Shown here in pieces: positions 55,540 to 64,000 of a stretch of 64,000 nt of DNA. The position numbers and the translations under genes were made by a program. The stretch comes from Sphingopyxis granuli NBRC 100800 (GTDB lineage Bacteria > Pseudomonadota > Alphaproteobacteria > Sphingomonadales > Sphingomonadaceae), in NCBI RefSeq assembly GCF_001591045.1, contig NZ_BCUA01000001.1, forward strand, positions 62,001 to 126,000, read 5' to 3'. The notes beneath the pieces were generated by a model that saw only the letters and a list, made by a program, of their open reading frames with translations, was not told the origin of the DNA and ran no database searches. Each line of letters opens with the position of its first letter. Within the stretch, counting starts at the first letter, position 1.

Positions 55540-56000
55540 CAGAAACCACACGCCTTATCGATAATCGGCAGTGCCTCCCTTGAAACGAAAGAGAAGCTCT
55601 GTGGCGCGAAGTATTCAAGCATCTCGGTCAGCTCGGATATCTTCGCGGCCTTAGGAGCAATTTCGATACTTTCGAATTTGAAGAGGCCAATTGTGGGAGC
55701 ATTGCCTACATAAGACAGGATGTCGCTCTTAGTCATTTCGAGATATTGGTGGTGCTCCGCAGCAAAAGTGGCAGAAACTCTCCCAATGGTACCGACTCTG
55801 CCCCGAGCGATTATCGCACTAACAGGGGCATTCACGTGGAAATAGACAAATTCAGGCTTCGTCACCAATGGCACACGCTTTCTGATAACCCACGTTGTCG
55901 CGCCACGTTTGATCGGATCAGCCCATTTCGCTCCGAACGACAAAATAACGGCATTAGACCTGTCGTCGGGATTGGCTGGTCGAACCGGGATCTGGTCCAT
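55539..56000 (-). CDS. ASCH/PUA-like small protein between methyltransferase and Res
   Basis: 153 residues from ATG 56000. The N-terminal pattern (AVILSFGAKWADPIKRGATTWVIRKR, then a VYFHVNAPVSAIIARGRVG strand set) is that of ASCH/PUA-like beta-barrels, which bind RNA or modified bases. The C-terminal half is helical (SKIS/ELTEMLEYF-like). ATG 56000 is one base from the stop of the methyltransferase gene; the stop overlaps the Res start. Such coupling argues it is an obligate component, perhaps a sensor of modified DNA. The domain call rests on pattern memory only. Confidence 0.6.
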   Translation of the reverse strand: MDQIPVRPANPDDRSNAVILSFGAKWADPIKRGATTWVIRKRVPLVTKPEFVYFHVNAPVSAIIARGRVGTIGRVSATFAAEHHQYLEMTKSDILSYVGNAPTIGLFKFESIEIAPKAAKISELTEMLEYFAPQSFSFVSREALPIIDKACGF

Positions 56001-56001
56001 A

Positions 56002-59000
56002 TCAGGCCCCCTCTGCATTAGAGAACATGGCCTCCAGAAAAGCCGGTTCAATCTGGCGTAGCTTCAAGGCCTTAGTGACCTCCCCTTCAGCCTCGCTGGC
56101 GGTCAGCACCGATGGGATGTTGTGGTCGCCGTTGAGGTAGACAATCTCGTATTCACTGTCCGCCGGGTTGATCGCCAGCTTGTCGCACAAGCGGGTCAGG
56201 CCTTCGTAATCGAGCACTTCGCAATCGCGCCACAGGATCAGCGTCTTCTCGCCAGTCGGCAATGTCCCCTCGACCGTCACAAAGCCCTGCTTGTGCTGAA
56301 TGTCGATGTGCCGAACGGTGAGGCCGATCAGGTAGTTGAAGGTCTCGACCAAATCGACCTTGCGCGGTTCATAGGCGCCCGCGCTGTCGACCGCGATGTT
56401 GAGCGTATAGTCGAACGGCTTGCGGAAATCCTCTACTGACAGCAGCGACCCGCGCGCTTCTACATTGAGCATGTAGCGCATCAGATAATCGTCGCGCGCC
56501 TGGTCGCTCATGGCATCGAGCAATGCACCCTGCCGGTCGTCGCGCCGTAGGTTCAGGTTGTTCAGCGTGTCCTCGTAGCTCTCGACCCTAAGGACCTTGA
56601 AGGTGTGGCTAACGCCGGTCTGGGGAGTCGTCGGATGCCCGTTATCCCATTCTTTCGAATAGACAGTCTTTTGAACACGAGGCTTCAGAACAGGGTCGAA
56701 GTACTCTCCTTGCTCAACAATTATATATTTGCGCCGACCACCATCTGACCGATTGAGTTCTATAATCGCGTGAGCTGTCGTGCCGGATCCTCCAAAATAA
56801 TCCAGAGCAATTGCGTCCGACTTATTGCATCCGGAAATATAAATTGCGTCACGAACAGCATGAATAGATTTTGGATAAGAAAATACAGAGGTTCCAAATA
56901 GATCTTTAATTAGAGCGGTTCCATGCTCTGTTGCGGAGTACTTTGCATCATTCCAAGTCGAAACTGATACAACGCCGAGCTCGTGCGGTCGACGCTTCAA
57001 ATAAGGATACAAGCGTCCAGATCGATCAGCGCGGACTTGGATTTGGTTGCCGGCTGCGCGGACTGTCTCAGACTCCCACCGCCACCTCTTTTCGTGACCG
57101 TCATCGTTCGTCGGCCACGCCACCTGCTCATCGTCGTTGGGTTGTTCTAGAATGGTCCACTCGTTGCGATCCGCGTTCCATTCCATTTGAGGTACGCGAT
57201 AAGAATCGGACGTGAGATATATGGGGTAATACATGCGTGGGCGATCTCGACGGTTTGAGTCCGATCCCTCACGCCGCAAGTTTCGCCATTCGAATGGACC
57301 ATCCGCATCAATTTGATTGAAGCGAGCCGTTTGGTCTGGCGTCGGTGGCAGTCGGCCAATCGTTGCCTGATCTGAAGCGCCAGCGGCGATCAAGTACTCA
57401 TGAGAGATCGAGTAACCTGTTTGAGTTGGTCGGCCAGATGGATTTGCCCGAATGGAGAAGGTGCCAAGCAGGTTACCGGCAAAGACATCCTGGCAAATAA
57501 AGGAAAGCTCTCGGAATTGCACATCATCGATAGCGGCCATGAGGACGCCGTCACTGCGCATAAGCGGCGCACCTGCGGCTAGGCGACTTTGCAACAAGCA
57601 CGCCCATGAAGAGGACTTGTAGCCATTCTTGTAGTTAATGGCCGACGCGTCGGTGTTGTAAGGCGGGTCAATGTAAGTGGCTTTGACGCATCCCCTGTAT
57701 CGCTCGGTCAACAGCGTCAGTGCCTGGAAATTATCCCCATGTACCAATAGCCCGTCGGTGCTGGCATCCAAATCAGGAATGGCTTTCAGTAGATCGGCCC
57801 GGAACGCTGACTCGAACAATGCTGTGTCCACCATCAGATAAGGCGATGCCTTGAGGTCACTTATGCTGCCAGCCTCCGCGCTGTCGCGCATTCCCAGGTC
57901 ATGCCACTGCGCCCATTGCGCCGGGTTTGCGGCAATTGCCGGATAAAGGTCCTCTGGCGTCCGGTCGAGCGTGACGCAGTAGTGCGCCGACACGACGAAC
58001 TTCTTTTTCAGCCACAGCTTTTTTTGGAAATCCTCGATGCTGGCGAGGAACGTGATCAGGTGCAGTGCGATCGCGCGCAGGCACTGGATCATGCGCAGGT
58101 TCTTCTCGATCGCGCCGAACGCCGCTGCGTTTTGCACATCGTCGAGCTTCATGACCTCGTTCTTGATGTAGAAGTCCAGCTCCCGCCGCAGGAATCCGCC
58201 GAGATCCTTGTGAATGAAATAGTCGGCGGTGTTCTTCTGGGTGTAGTTGGTGAGGCACTTATCCAGAATGGTGCGCTGCGGGTTGCTTTCCGTCGGCGCA
58301 CGCTCGGTCAGGCCCAGCCACTTTGCCTTGACTGTTTCGTCCGCCAGCACGGAGGCAACCGCCTGGCTGACCAGTGCGTCCTGTTTCGTGCCCTTTGGCA
58401 TGGCCTTGTAATCGAAGCGGATCACCAGCGTGCCGTCTTCCTCGCTGACGGGGACGATGGTCTCGTCGTATTCCTCGCCGTCCTCGTCGATCCGGGTGAC
58501 GGTGCGGGATTCGGCCAGGACGAACCGGCGCTCCTTGTCATTGTCCTTGCGATTGTCCTTCGCGGTGTCGGCCGCGACGAGCCTGAATTGCACCGACCGC
58601 CCGTCTTCGAGCTTGAAGCCGTAGTTGCTGAACGCTTCGCCGGACTTGGTGTAATACTGATCCTTGTTGGCCCAGTGCAGCACCACCTCTTCCCCGGAAT
58701 AGGGGATGGCATAGGTATCGCCCTTGTACCGGCGCTGGCTGATGAAATCGCCCTTGTCGTAGTAGCGCGAGAAGAAGGTCAGCAGGTGGGAAAACACCTG
58801 ATTTTCATGTTCTGACGCACCGGTGATGGCGGCAGCGATGGCCTCGCGGAGCTTCTGCACGGCAGGCACGGTGTCCGGATTGACGCCGTCGGCTTCATAT
58901 TGAGCAATCTTGTCGGTCAGCTCCTTCGCCAGCGAGTCGGTGTTGGCGGCGGCACCTGAGGTAAACGCCTCTGCCACTTGCTCCTTGAGCCGGGTGGTCA

Positions 59001-59121
59001 GATAGGCATCGATCTCGCCGGCGCGGGCGTTGAGGATGCGATAGACGCCGAAATCCAGCTCGGGCCGGTCAATCTGGAAAATCTCACGTAGTTTGGTGAC
59101 CAGCGCGTCGAAATTGTTCAT
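56002..59121 (-). CDS. Type III Mod-like adenine-specific DNA methyltransferase (large, beta class)
   Basis: 1039 residues. The catalytic motif YIDPPYNT (DPPY at 485-488) precedes the S-adenosylmethionine motif YFGGSGTT (776-780), which is the beta-class order of N6-adenine methyltransferases. About 290 residues between them hold the target-recognition region. A long N-terminal domain (1-480) with coiled-coil-like helices (SLAKELTDKIAQYEADG) is larger than in classical type III Mod proteins of about 600-700 residues. It lies downstream of the SNF2 helicase with a 41-base gap and upstream of the ASCH gene. It is expected to methylate host DNA and give the system self/non-self discrimination. 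Confidence 0.9.
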   Translation of the reverse strand: MNNFDALVTKLREIFQIDRPELDFGVYRILNARAGEIDAYLTTRLKEQVAEAFTSGAAANTDSLAKELTDKIAQYEADGVNPDTVPAVQKLREAIAAAITGASEHENQVFSHLLTFFSRYYDKGDFISQRRYKGDTYAIPYSGEEVVLHWANKDQYYTKSGEAFSNYGFKLEDGRSVQFRLVAADTAKDNRKDNDKERRFVLAESRTVTRIDEDGEEYDETIVPVSEEDGTLVIRFDYKAMPKGTKQDALVSQAVASVLADETVKAKWLGLTERAPTESNPQRTILDKCLTNYTQKNTADYFIHKDLGGFLRRELDFYIKNEVMKLDDVQNAAAFGAIEKNLRMIQCLRAIALHLITFLASIEDFQKKLWLKKKFVVSAHYCVTLDRTPEDLYPAIAANPAQWAQWHDLGMRDSAEAGSISDLKASPYLMVDTALFESAFRADLLKAIPDLDASTDGLLVHGDNFQALTLLTERYRGCVKATYIDPPYNTDASAINYKNGYKSSSWACLLQSRLAAGAPLMRSDGVLMAAIDDVQFRELSFICQDVFAGNLLGTFSIRANPSGRPTQTGYSISHEYLIAAGASDQATIGRLPPTPDQTARFNQIDADGPFEWRNLRREGSDSNRRDRPRMYYPIYLTSDSYRVPQMEWNADRNEWTILEQPNDDEQVAWPTNDDGHEKRWRWESETVRAAGNQIQVRADRSGRLYPYLKRRPHELGVVSVSTWNDAKYSATEHGTALIKDLFGTSVFSYPKSIHAVRDAIYISGCNKSDAIALDYFGGSGTTAHAIIELNRSDGGRRKYIIVEQGEYFDPVLKPRVQKTVYSKEWDNGHPTTPQTGVSHTFKVLRVESYEDTLNNLNLRRDDRQGALLDAMSDQARDDYLMRYMLNVEARGSLLSVEDFRKPFDYTLNIAVDSAGAYEPRKVDLVETFNYLIGLTVRHIDIQHKQGFVTVEGTLPTGEKTLILWRDCEVLDYEGLTRLCDKLAINPADSEYEIVYLNGDHNIPSVLTASEAEGEVTKALKLRQIEPAFLEAMFSNAEGA

Positions 59122-59162
59122 TCTTTTGGTACTTCCCGGATTCTCTCAATGCATCCGCAGTC

Positions 59163-62036
59163 CTATACGACGGACCAGCGGATCGTGAACAAGGTTTCAC
59201 TGGCTTGCGCACGCTGCATGCGTTTCTGTAGCCCGGCAATCAGCTCATCGCGTTTCTCGGCAATCTCGTCTTCCTGGACGAAGATATCCTGTCGCTGCTT
59301 GCGCTGGCGGCGCTCCAGCTCCTGGATCCGTGACTGGAAGCCGTGCTCCTCCTCGAGGGTGGTCGCCTGACGGGCCTCTCGGCGGAGCATTTTGATCTGC
59401 TCCTTGGTGTCCTTCAACGCCTTTTCCGCCGCGAAGATCTTGTCCTCCGCCCAGTGCTCCAGCCGATCGCGGGCGACTGCAAAATGCTTGTTGTTGGCCT
59501 CCAGCGAGCGATTGAGCGTGGCGCGAACGTGCTGATCGGCTTCGGCATTCAGCCGAGCGGACAAGTCTGGCGGCAGGATGGAACATTCGTGAACCGTCGC
59601 GGCGACGCCGAACAGTTTTGTGCAGGCCTCCTGGTCGATGGATCGCCCGGCATCGTCGATAGCGGAGAACAGCAGATATTCTTCAGTTTCGAACGCGGAC
59701 ACCGTCAGGCGCCGCAGGGTTAGCCAGCCGCTCCGTCCCTTCAGCGCTTCGACAACCGCGACCCGTCCCGGATGCGAGGAAATTTCAAAGCGCAACTCGG
59801 CTATGGGTGTTTCGGCTGCTTTGGCCTGCTCTATCACGCATTCGCCCAGCGGGTGCGAGAGACGGTAGAGGAAATAACCATGCTCGGCCGCGGGGCGGTG
59901 ACCGGCGGCATTCCGGGATATCAGATGGTACCGGCCCTTGGGAATGTCCGCGGCGGGAGGTGACGTCAGTTCGAACGTCAGCGCCTCTTCATCAAAGCTG
60001 GCGCGGTCCTGCAGCACAAATTCGGTCAGGTTCCAGAAGGCGCGGCCTACCCGATCAAGCTGCTGGCGCGCATTTTCCAGCCGAAGTCGCAGCCTTGCGT
60101 GAACGTCCTCGTCGAAGTGCTCCAGCAGGGCCTTGCGGGTATCTTCCATGCGGGCGTTGATCTGTTCGTCGAGCTCGGCCTGCAGGGCATCGAACGCCGC
60201 AACGATTTCGTCTGGTGTACGGCAGTCCTGGTAGATCGCCAGGATCCGCTTCTCGAAATCAACGCCAGATTCGATCGAGCCAAGCACGTCGTCGGATGCA
60301 CCGAAGACACCGTCGAACAGGTTGAACTTCTCGGTCAGCAGGGCGTGAACCCGCTGATCGGCATCGTTACGTTCGTTCAGGAAATTGATGACGATGACAT
60401 CGTGGGTCTGTCCGTAGCGGTGGCAGCGGCCGATGCGCTGCTCGATCCGCTGCGGGTTCCAGGGCAAATCGTAATTGATGACCTGTGAGCAGAACTGCAG
60501 GTTCACACCTTCGGCCGCAGCCTCGGTGGCGATCATGATCGAGGCATGGTCTCGGAATTCGTCGATCAGGGCGCTGCGAAGGTCGATAGCGCGAGATCCC
60601 GTGACCCGGCCACTGTTGGCATTGGCCTTGACCCACTGGTCATAAATTTCGGCTGTGCGCGGACCGTTGTTGGTGCCGCTGAATGTGACGACCTGCCCGG
60701 CATATCCATGGGATTCGAGGAAAGCGTAGAGGTAATCCTGGGTGCGGCGGGATTCCGTGAAGATCAGAGCCTTGCGGGCGGCTCCCATCCGGCCCTGTTC
60801 GGCAAAACCGATGTCGAGTGCGGTAAGCAGGGCCTTGGACTTTGTGTCGGTGCCGATCGAGCGTGCCATTGCTGCCAGCGCGGCAATCTCGTCAATTTCG
60901 GAACGAAGCCGAGCTGGCTCGATGACGGTGGGTGACTGGTCGGCTTCATCTTCATCGGCAAGCCATTCGTCGAGCAATTCCTCCTCGATCTCCTCGGCTG
61001 TGATGATTTCATCAGTCCAGTTGTCATCTGGCTCGGCACCGTCGCGAAGATCGACCAGCCGCTGTTGCAACGTGGCCAGCGTGCCCGCGATGGCGTGGGA
61101 AGACGATGCCAGTAACTTGCGCAGGATCAGGACGGTCAGATGCCGCTGCCGCGTCGGGATCGCGTAGCTGTCCTCACGCTGCAGAAATTTGGAAATGGCG
61201 TCGTAAAGCGCCTGCTCGGCGTCCGTCGGGCAGAACGGCTGCGTGACGGCCCGGCGCTGGGTGTAGCGGACGTATTCCAAAACCTGCTTGCGCAGGGTGC
61301 GCTTGCAGAATGTCGCCAGCCGTTGGCGCAGACCAGGGATGTCGCCGCCAGCGTTTACGTATTTGGCGCGGAAGGCATTCGGGTCACCGAAAATGTTCTC
61401 GTCAATGAACGATGTCAGCCCGTAGAGTTCCATCAGGCTGTTTTGAAGCGGCGTGGCCGTGAGTAGGAGCTTTTTGCGGCCTTCAGTCCCCCAGCGCAGA
61501 GCCTGGCCAATACGATTGCTCGGGCGGTAGGCGTTGCGGAGCTTGTGGGCCTCGTCGATAACAACGAGGTCCCAGGCGATGTGACGAAGCTCGTCCTGCA
61601 GCTTGGCCGCGTAATGGTACGACAGGATGACCACGGCCTTTTGCTCCAGCGGCAAAGCGTGGCCTTCGCGTCGAAGTGATCGGTGCGTTTTGGCATCAAT
61701 AACGACTGCCGGAAGGTTAAATTTCTCCGTCAGCTCGTTGGCCCATTGCTGCCGGATTGATGCTGGGCAAATGATTAGAAGTCGTCTTTTGCGCTCTGCC
61801 CATTTTTGGCAAAGTACGATCCCCGCTTCGATCGTCTTTCCTAGGCCGACTTCATCGGCAAGAATGGCCCCTTCTGAGATTGGTGATTGTAAAGCAAACA
61901 TCGCTGCTTCGATCTGATGGGGATTAAGATCGACCGATGCATCGAATAGGGACATCGAGAGTTGGTCGGCATCGCCCGGGGGCGCCTGCCTTGTAAGATC
62001 GTAAGCGATGTATTTGCTGTGGTATGCGGTTGACAT
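59163..62036 (-). CDS. RapA/HepA-like SNF2 helicase with C-terminal coiled coil
   Basis: 957 residues. SNF2 motifs: Q-like NPHQIEA, motif I DEVGLGKT (61-68), motif II DEAH (161-164), TATPLQN, and a second RecA domain with ALIFTESRRT, ATEAAAEGVNLQ and the IGRCHRYGQ motif VI. The C-terminus, from about 830, is a long charged coiled coil (KALKDTKEQIKMLRREARQ). It resembles helicases of DISARM- and BREX-associated defence loci rather than the RNA-polymerase recycling factor. ATG 62036 is 95 bases from the stop of the upstream ATPase. No PLD nuclease domain was seen. Confidence 0.92.
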   Translation of the reverse strand: MSTAYHSKYIAYDLTRQAPPGDADQLSMSLFDASVDLNPHQIEAAMFALQSPISEGAILADEVGLGKTIEAGIVLCQKWAERKRRLLIICPASIRQQWANELTEKFNLPAVVIDAKTHRSLRREGHALPLEQKAVVILSYHYAAKLQDELRHIAWDLVVIDEAHKLRNAYRPSNRIGQALRWGTEGRKKLLLTATPLQNSLMELYGLTSFIDENIFGDPNAFRAKYVNAGGDIPGLRQRLATFCKRTLRKQVLEYVRYTQRRAVTQPFCPTDAEQALYDAISKFLQREDSYAIPTRQRHLTVLILRKLLASSSHAIAGTLATLQQRLVDLRDGAEPDDNWTDEIITAEEIEEELLDEWLADEDEADQSPTVIEPARLRSEIDEIAALAAMARSIGTDTKSKALLTALDIGFAEQGRMGAARKALIFTESRRTQDYLYAFLESHGYAGQVVTFSGTNNGPRTAEIYDQWVKANANSGRVTGSRAIDLRSALIDEFRDHASIMIATEAAAEGVNLQFCSQVINYDLPWNPQRIEQRIGRCHRYGQTHDVIVINFLNERNDADQRVHALLTEKFNLFDGVFGASDDVLGSIESGVDFEKRILAIYQDCRTPDEIVAAFDALQAELDEQINARMEDTRKALLEHFDEDVHARLRLRLENARQQLDRVGRAFWNLTEFVLQDRASFDEEALTFELTSPPAADIPKGRYHLISRNAAGHRPAAEHGYFLYRLSHPLGECVIEQAKAAETPIAELRFEISSHPGRVAVVEALKGRSGWLTLRRLTVSAFETEEYLLFSAIDDAGRSIDQEACTKLFGVAATVHECSILPPDLSARLNAEADQHVRATLNRSLEANNKHFAVARDRLEHWAEDKIFAAEKALKDTKEQIKMLRREARQATTLEEEHGFQSRIQELERRQRKQRQDIFVQEDEIAEKRDELIAGLQKRMQRAQASETLFTIRWSVV

Positions 62037-62131
62037 GTGATTCGTGTAGGCAATCGATCGTGCGCCTGTCGAGTGTGGAGGTCGTGCAGCTTTGAAGGGG
62101 GCCGGCGATTGCCCTGAGAGCGCCGCGGCGT

Positions 62132-64000
62132 TCAGAGTTGCACGCGGTTTGCGGACAAATGCCGGAACGCCCGGTCCCGGCAGGTGAGCAGGATCACCTG
62201 CATGCGTTGGGAGGCTTCCTCCAGGATTTCCGTCATAAGATCGAGCCGCCCATCGTCGGAATAGACCAGCGGATCGTCGAGGATCAGCGAGACCGGCAGG
62301 CCCTGCTCCAGCAGCATGTCGGCAAAGGCGAGGCGGGTCAGGACCGCCAGCTGCTCCTGCGTCCCCTTTGAGAGCGTTCCGCAGGCTTCGCTCAGACCGG
62401 ATCGCGTGACCGAGGCCAGGCCGAGCTCTTCATCGAAGCTGAGGTCGGCACCGGGAAACAGGCGCTCGACATGCACGCGAGCGCGCTGGGCCACTGGGCC
62501 GACAAAGGTCCGAGATGCCTCCCCGCGCGCCTCGTCCAGCACATCCTTGAGCAGTTTGATCGTGGCCGCCTCTTCGTCGAGCCGCGCCAGCGCCTGTGTT
62601 GCGGCATCGGCTTCTTCGGCTGCGGCTGCGGCCAGGCTCGCCAGGCCCTTGCCGCCCTCGCTCTCAATGATCGCCTCAAGGCGGGCGATATCCTTTTCGA
62701 GGTCGCTCCGCCGGATTTGCCCGGCCCTTGCCCGGCTATCGATCGTTTCGATCTTGCGGTTGATCGCCTGCACATCATGCGCGGTGGCGTCGCGCGTTGC
62801 TTCGGCCAGCTTGACAGCGGCCTGGGCAGCATCCTCCCGGGCTTTGGCGATGGCGTCGGCGAGCCCGGCAAAATCGGGCTTCCGTTCGATCTGAGTGATG
62901 CGATCCGACGCATGGCTCTGATCGCGCTCCGCGCCCGCCTGCTCAGCGGCAAGCGGGCGGTCCCTATCCTCTATTTCTCGCAGATCCTGAACGGCTTGGT
63001 CATACAGGGTTTCAGCGCGCACCGCGGCAGTTTCCGCCTCTTCCACGCTGCGGGTAAGCAGATCGATCGAGATCTCGTCTTCATCGGATGCCGGCGATTC
63101 CGTTGGAACACCGGCCACGAACAGCTTGAGCGCATCAGGGCCTGCCGCAAGATCCAACAGCGGCTGTGCCGGCGTGAGGGCGGTAATCTTGGTTTCGAGC
63201 AGTTGGACGGTCCCCTGCGCATCGCGGGCCGTATCGTTTCGCGTCCGCGCCGCGACAAGATCGACGACGTTCCACTCGGCCAGCTCTAGAGCTTGCCGCT
63301 CGAGCAATTCGGCCAGACTGGCTTCCGCACTGGCTGCCGTTGCCGGTGGGCGGATGACGAGGATGCCCCCGCCCAAGGCAATCTGCGTCTCACCGGTCAA
63401 GGTGCGCGGGCTATTTGGTGTCAGGGGCTCGCCGCCTATGGTGATGCCCGTAGCGTCGCCCGTAAGCTCGATAGTGGTAGCGCCGGCATTGACGGCTGCC
63501 CGCGCCTCCGCGATCGCACGGTCATTGGCATCTAGTCGAGCGAGCGTCTCAGCCGGAATGACCTGTGCGGCCTGATTGCGGGCATCCGCCAGCTGCTTTT
63601 CGAGATCGAGGAGTTTGGTGTGCCGCTGGCGTGCATCGGTGATGGCCGCGTGGCGCTGACGCTTAGCGAGACGTTCCTCCCCTTCGCTAAGCGCCTGGCG
63701 GGCTGCGGCGCGATCATCGCGCGCCTTGTCGAGTGCCGCCTTCGCCTCAGCCACCTTCGTGCGTCCCGCTTTCAGCTGACTAGCAAGCTGCTCGCGATCG
63801 GCGGTGATTGCGGTCAAAGATTCGCCAGCGACCCTCAGCGCTTCCCTCGCGGCCTCGTGCTGAGCCTGCAGATCCTCGATGCGATCGAGGTTGGCAGAGA
63901 CATTCTCATGTTCGGCCTTACGGGTCTCCAGGATCTGCGCGGCGGCCTTGGCGACATCTAGAGCCTGAACAAGACCGGCGCGCTGTTCTTGCTCGGTCTC
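62132..64000 (-). CDS. YhaN/SbcC-like coiled-coil ATPase (5' end outside window)
   Basis: The frame stays open to the right edge, so the start and Walker A lie outside; about 622 residues are visible. They are mostly long Glu/Ala/Arg-rich coiled coil, then a C-terminal ATPase half with the ABC signature-like LSKGTQEQLAVL and Walker B SLILDDPLVYSDDGR, then VILLTCR. This pattern is that of YhaN (AAA_27) proteins, relatives of SbcC/Rad50 that often pair with an SbcD-like phosphoesterase (YhaO). That partner would be upstream of this gene, beyond the window. It leads a five-gene co-directional set with a helicase, a methyltransferase, an ASCH protein and a Res-like nuclease. Confidence 0.8.
   Translation of the reverse strand, partial: ETEQEQRAGLVQALDVAKAAAQILETRKAEHENVSANLDRIEDLQAQHEAAREALRVAGESLTAITADREQLASQLKAGRTKVAEAKAALDKARDDRAAARQALSEGEERLAKRQRHAAITDARQRHTKLLDLEKQLADARNQAAQVIPAETLARLDANDRAIAEARAAVNAGATTIELTGDATGITIGGEPLTPNSPRTLTGETQIALGGGILVIRPPATAASAEASLAELLERQALELAEWNVVDLVAARTRNDTARDAQGTVQLLETKITALTPAQPLLDLAAGPDALKLFVAGVPTESPASDEDEISIDLLTRSVEEAETAAVRAETLYDQAVQDLREIEDRDRPLAAEQAGAERDQSHASDRITQIERKPDFAGLADAIAKAREDAAQAAVKLAEATRDATAHDVQAINRKIETIDSRARAGQIRRSDLEKDIARLEAIIESEGGKGLASLAAAAAEEADAATQALARLDEEAATIKLLKDVLDEARGEASRTFVGPVAQRARVHVERLFPGADLSFDEELGLASVTRSGLSEACGTLSKGTQEQLAVLTRLAFADMLLEQGLPVSLILDDPLVYSDDGRLDLMTEILEEASQRMQVILLTCRDRAFRHLSANRVQL

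Noticed and set aside
61361-61366. TACGTA at 61361 (and 5775) as additional regulatory sites
   Set aside because: Both lie inside coding sequence (the SNF2 helicase and the HTH gene respectively), so they count against over-interpreting the intergenic copies.

Overview
The window is GC-rich DNA whose gene content points to an alphaproteobacterium, most likely a sphingomonad. That assignment is an inference from the style of the F-type transfer genes, the tandem Usp proteins, the long cyclic beta-glucan synthase and the strong third-position GC. No rRNA, tRNA or CRISPR array was seen. The DNA could be a plasmid or an integrated conjugative element. No replication gene, integrase, relaxase or coupling protein lies inside the window, so this is not settled.

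Layout. (1) 1-2.9 kb: the 3' part of a P-type cation ATPase, a small orphan protein and a small membrane protein. (2) 2.9-6.4 kb: the approach to the transfer region. It holds a plasmid-type protein of unknown function with a nuclease-like C-terminus, a periplasmic lytic transglycosylase and two minus-strand genes (an HTH-like protein and an unknown). A remarkable array of GC-rich hairpins at 6542-6636 sits just upstream of the operon. (3) 6.8-25.9 kb: one plus-strand F-type type IV secretion operon in the order traA-L-E-K-B-dsbC-V-C-orf-trbI-traF(S26 peptidase)-W-orf-U-trbC-N-F-H-G, with many 4-base stop/start overlaps. It supplies pilin, core complex, ATPase, pilin processing, disulfide chemistry and mating-pair stabilisation.

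(4) 25.9-50.3 kb: an accessory and stress island. It contains a decayed hipA, a SulP anion transporter, a shortened paralogue of the 2.9-4.2 kb protein, a DksA/TraR-type zinc protein, small hypotheticals and a GIY-YIG (DUF123) protein. It also has three tandem-domain Usp proteins, a CYTH-CHAD protein broken by an in-frame amber codon and an L,D-transpeptidase. The rest is a 2808-residue cyclic beta-1,2-glucan synthase in an operon with a Usp, PEP synthase and a DUF2238-like membrane protein. The theme is envelope and energy stress; TACGTA-type palindromes recur in several of its intergenic gaps.

(5) 50.4-52.1 kb: an intact hipBA toxin-antitoxin operon with three evenly spaced operator-like palindromes. 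(6) 52.2-64 kb: a five-gene minus-strand defence operon. In transcription order it reads YhaN/SbcC-like ATPase (runs off the window), RapA/HepA-like SNF2 helicase, large beta-class adenine methyltransferase, ASCH/PUA-like protein and type III Res-like helicase-nuclease. It resembles what I recall of the Hma (helicase-methylase-ATPase) systems and is the most interesting locus here.
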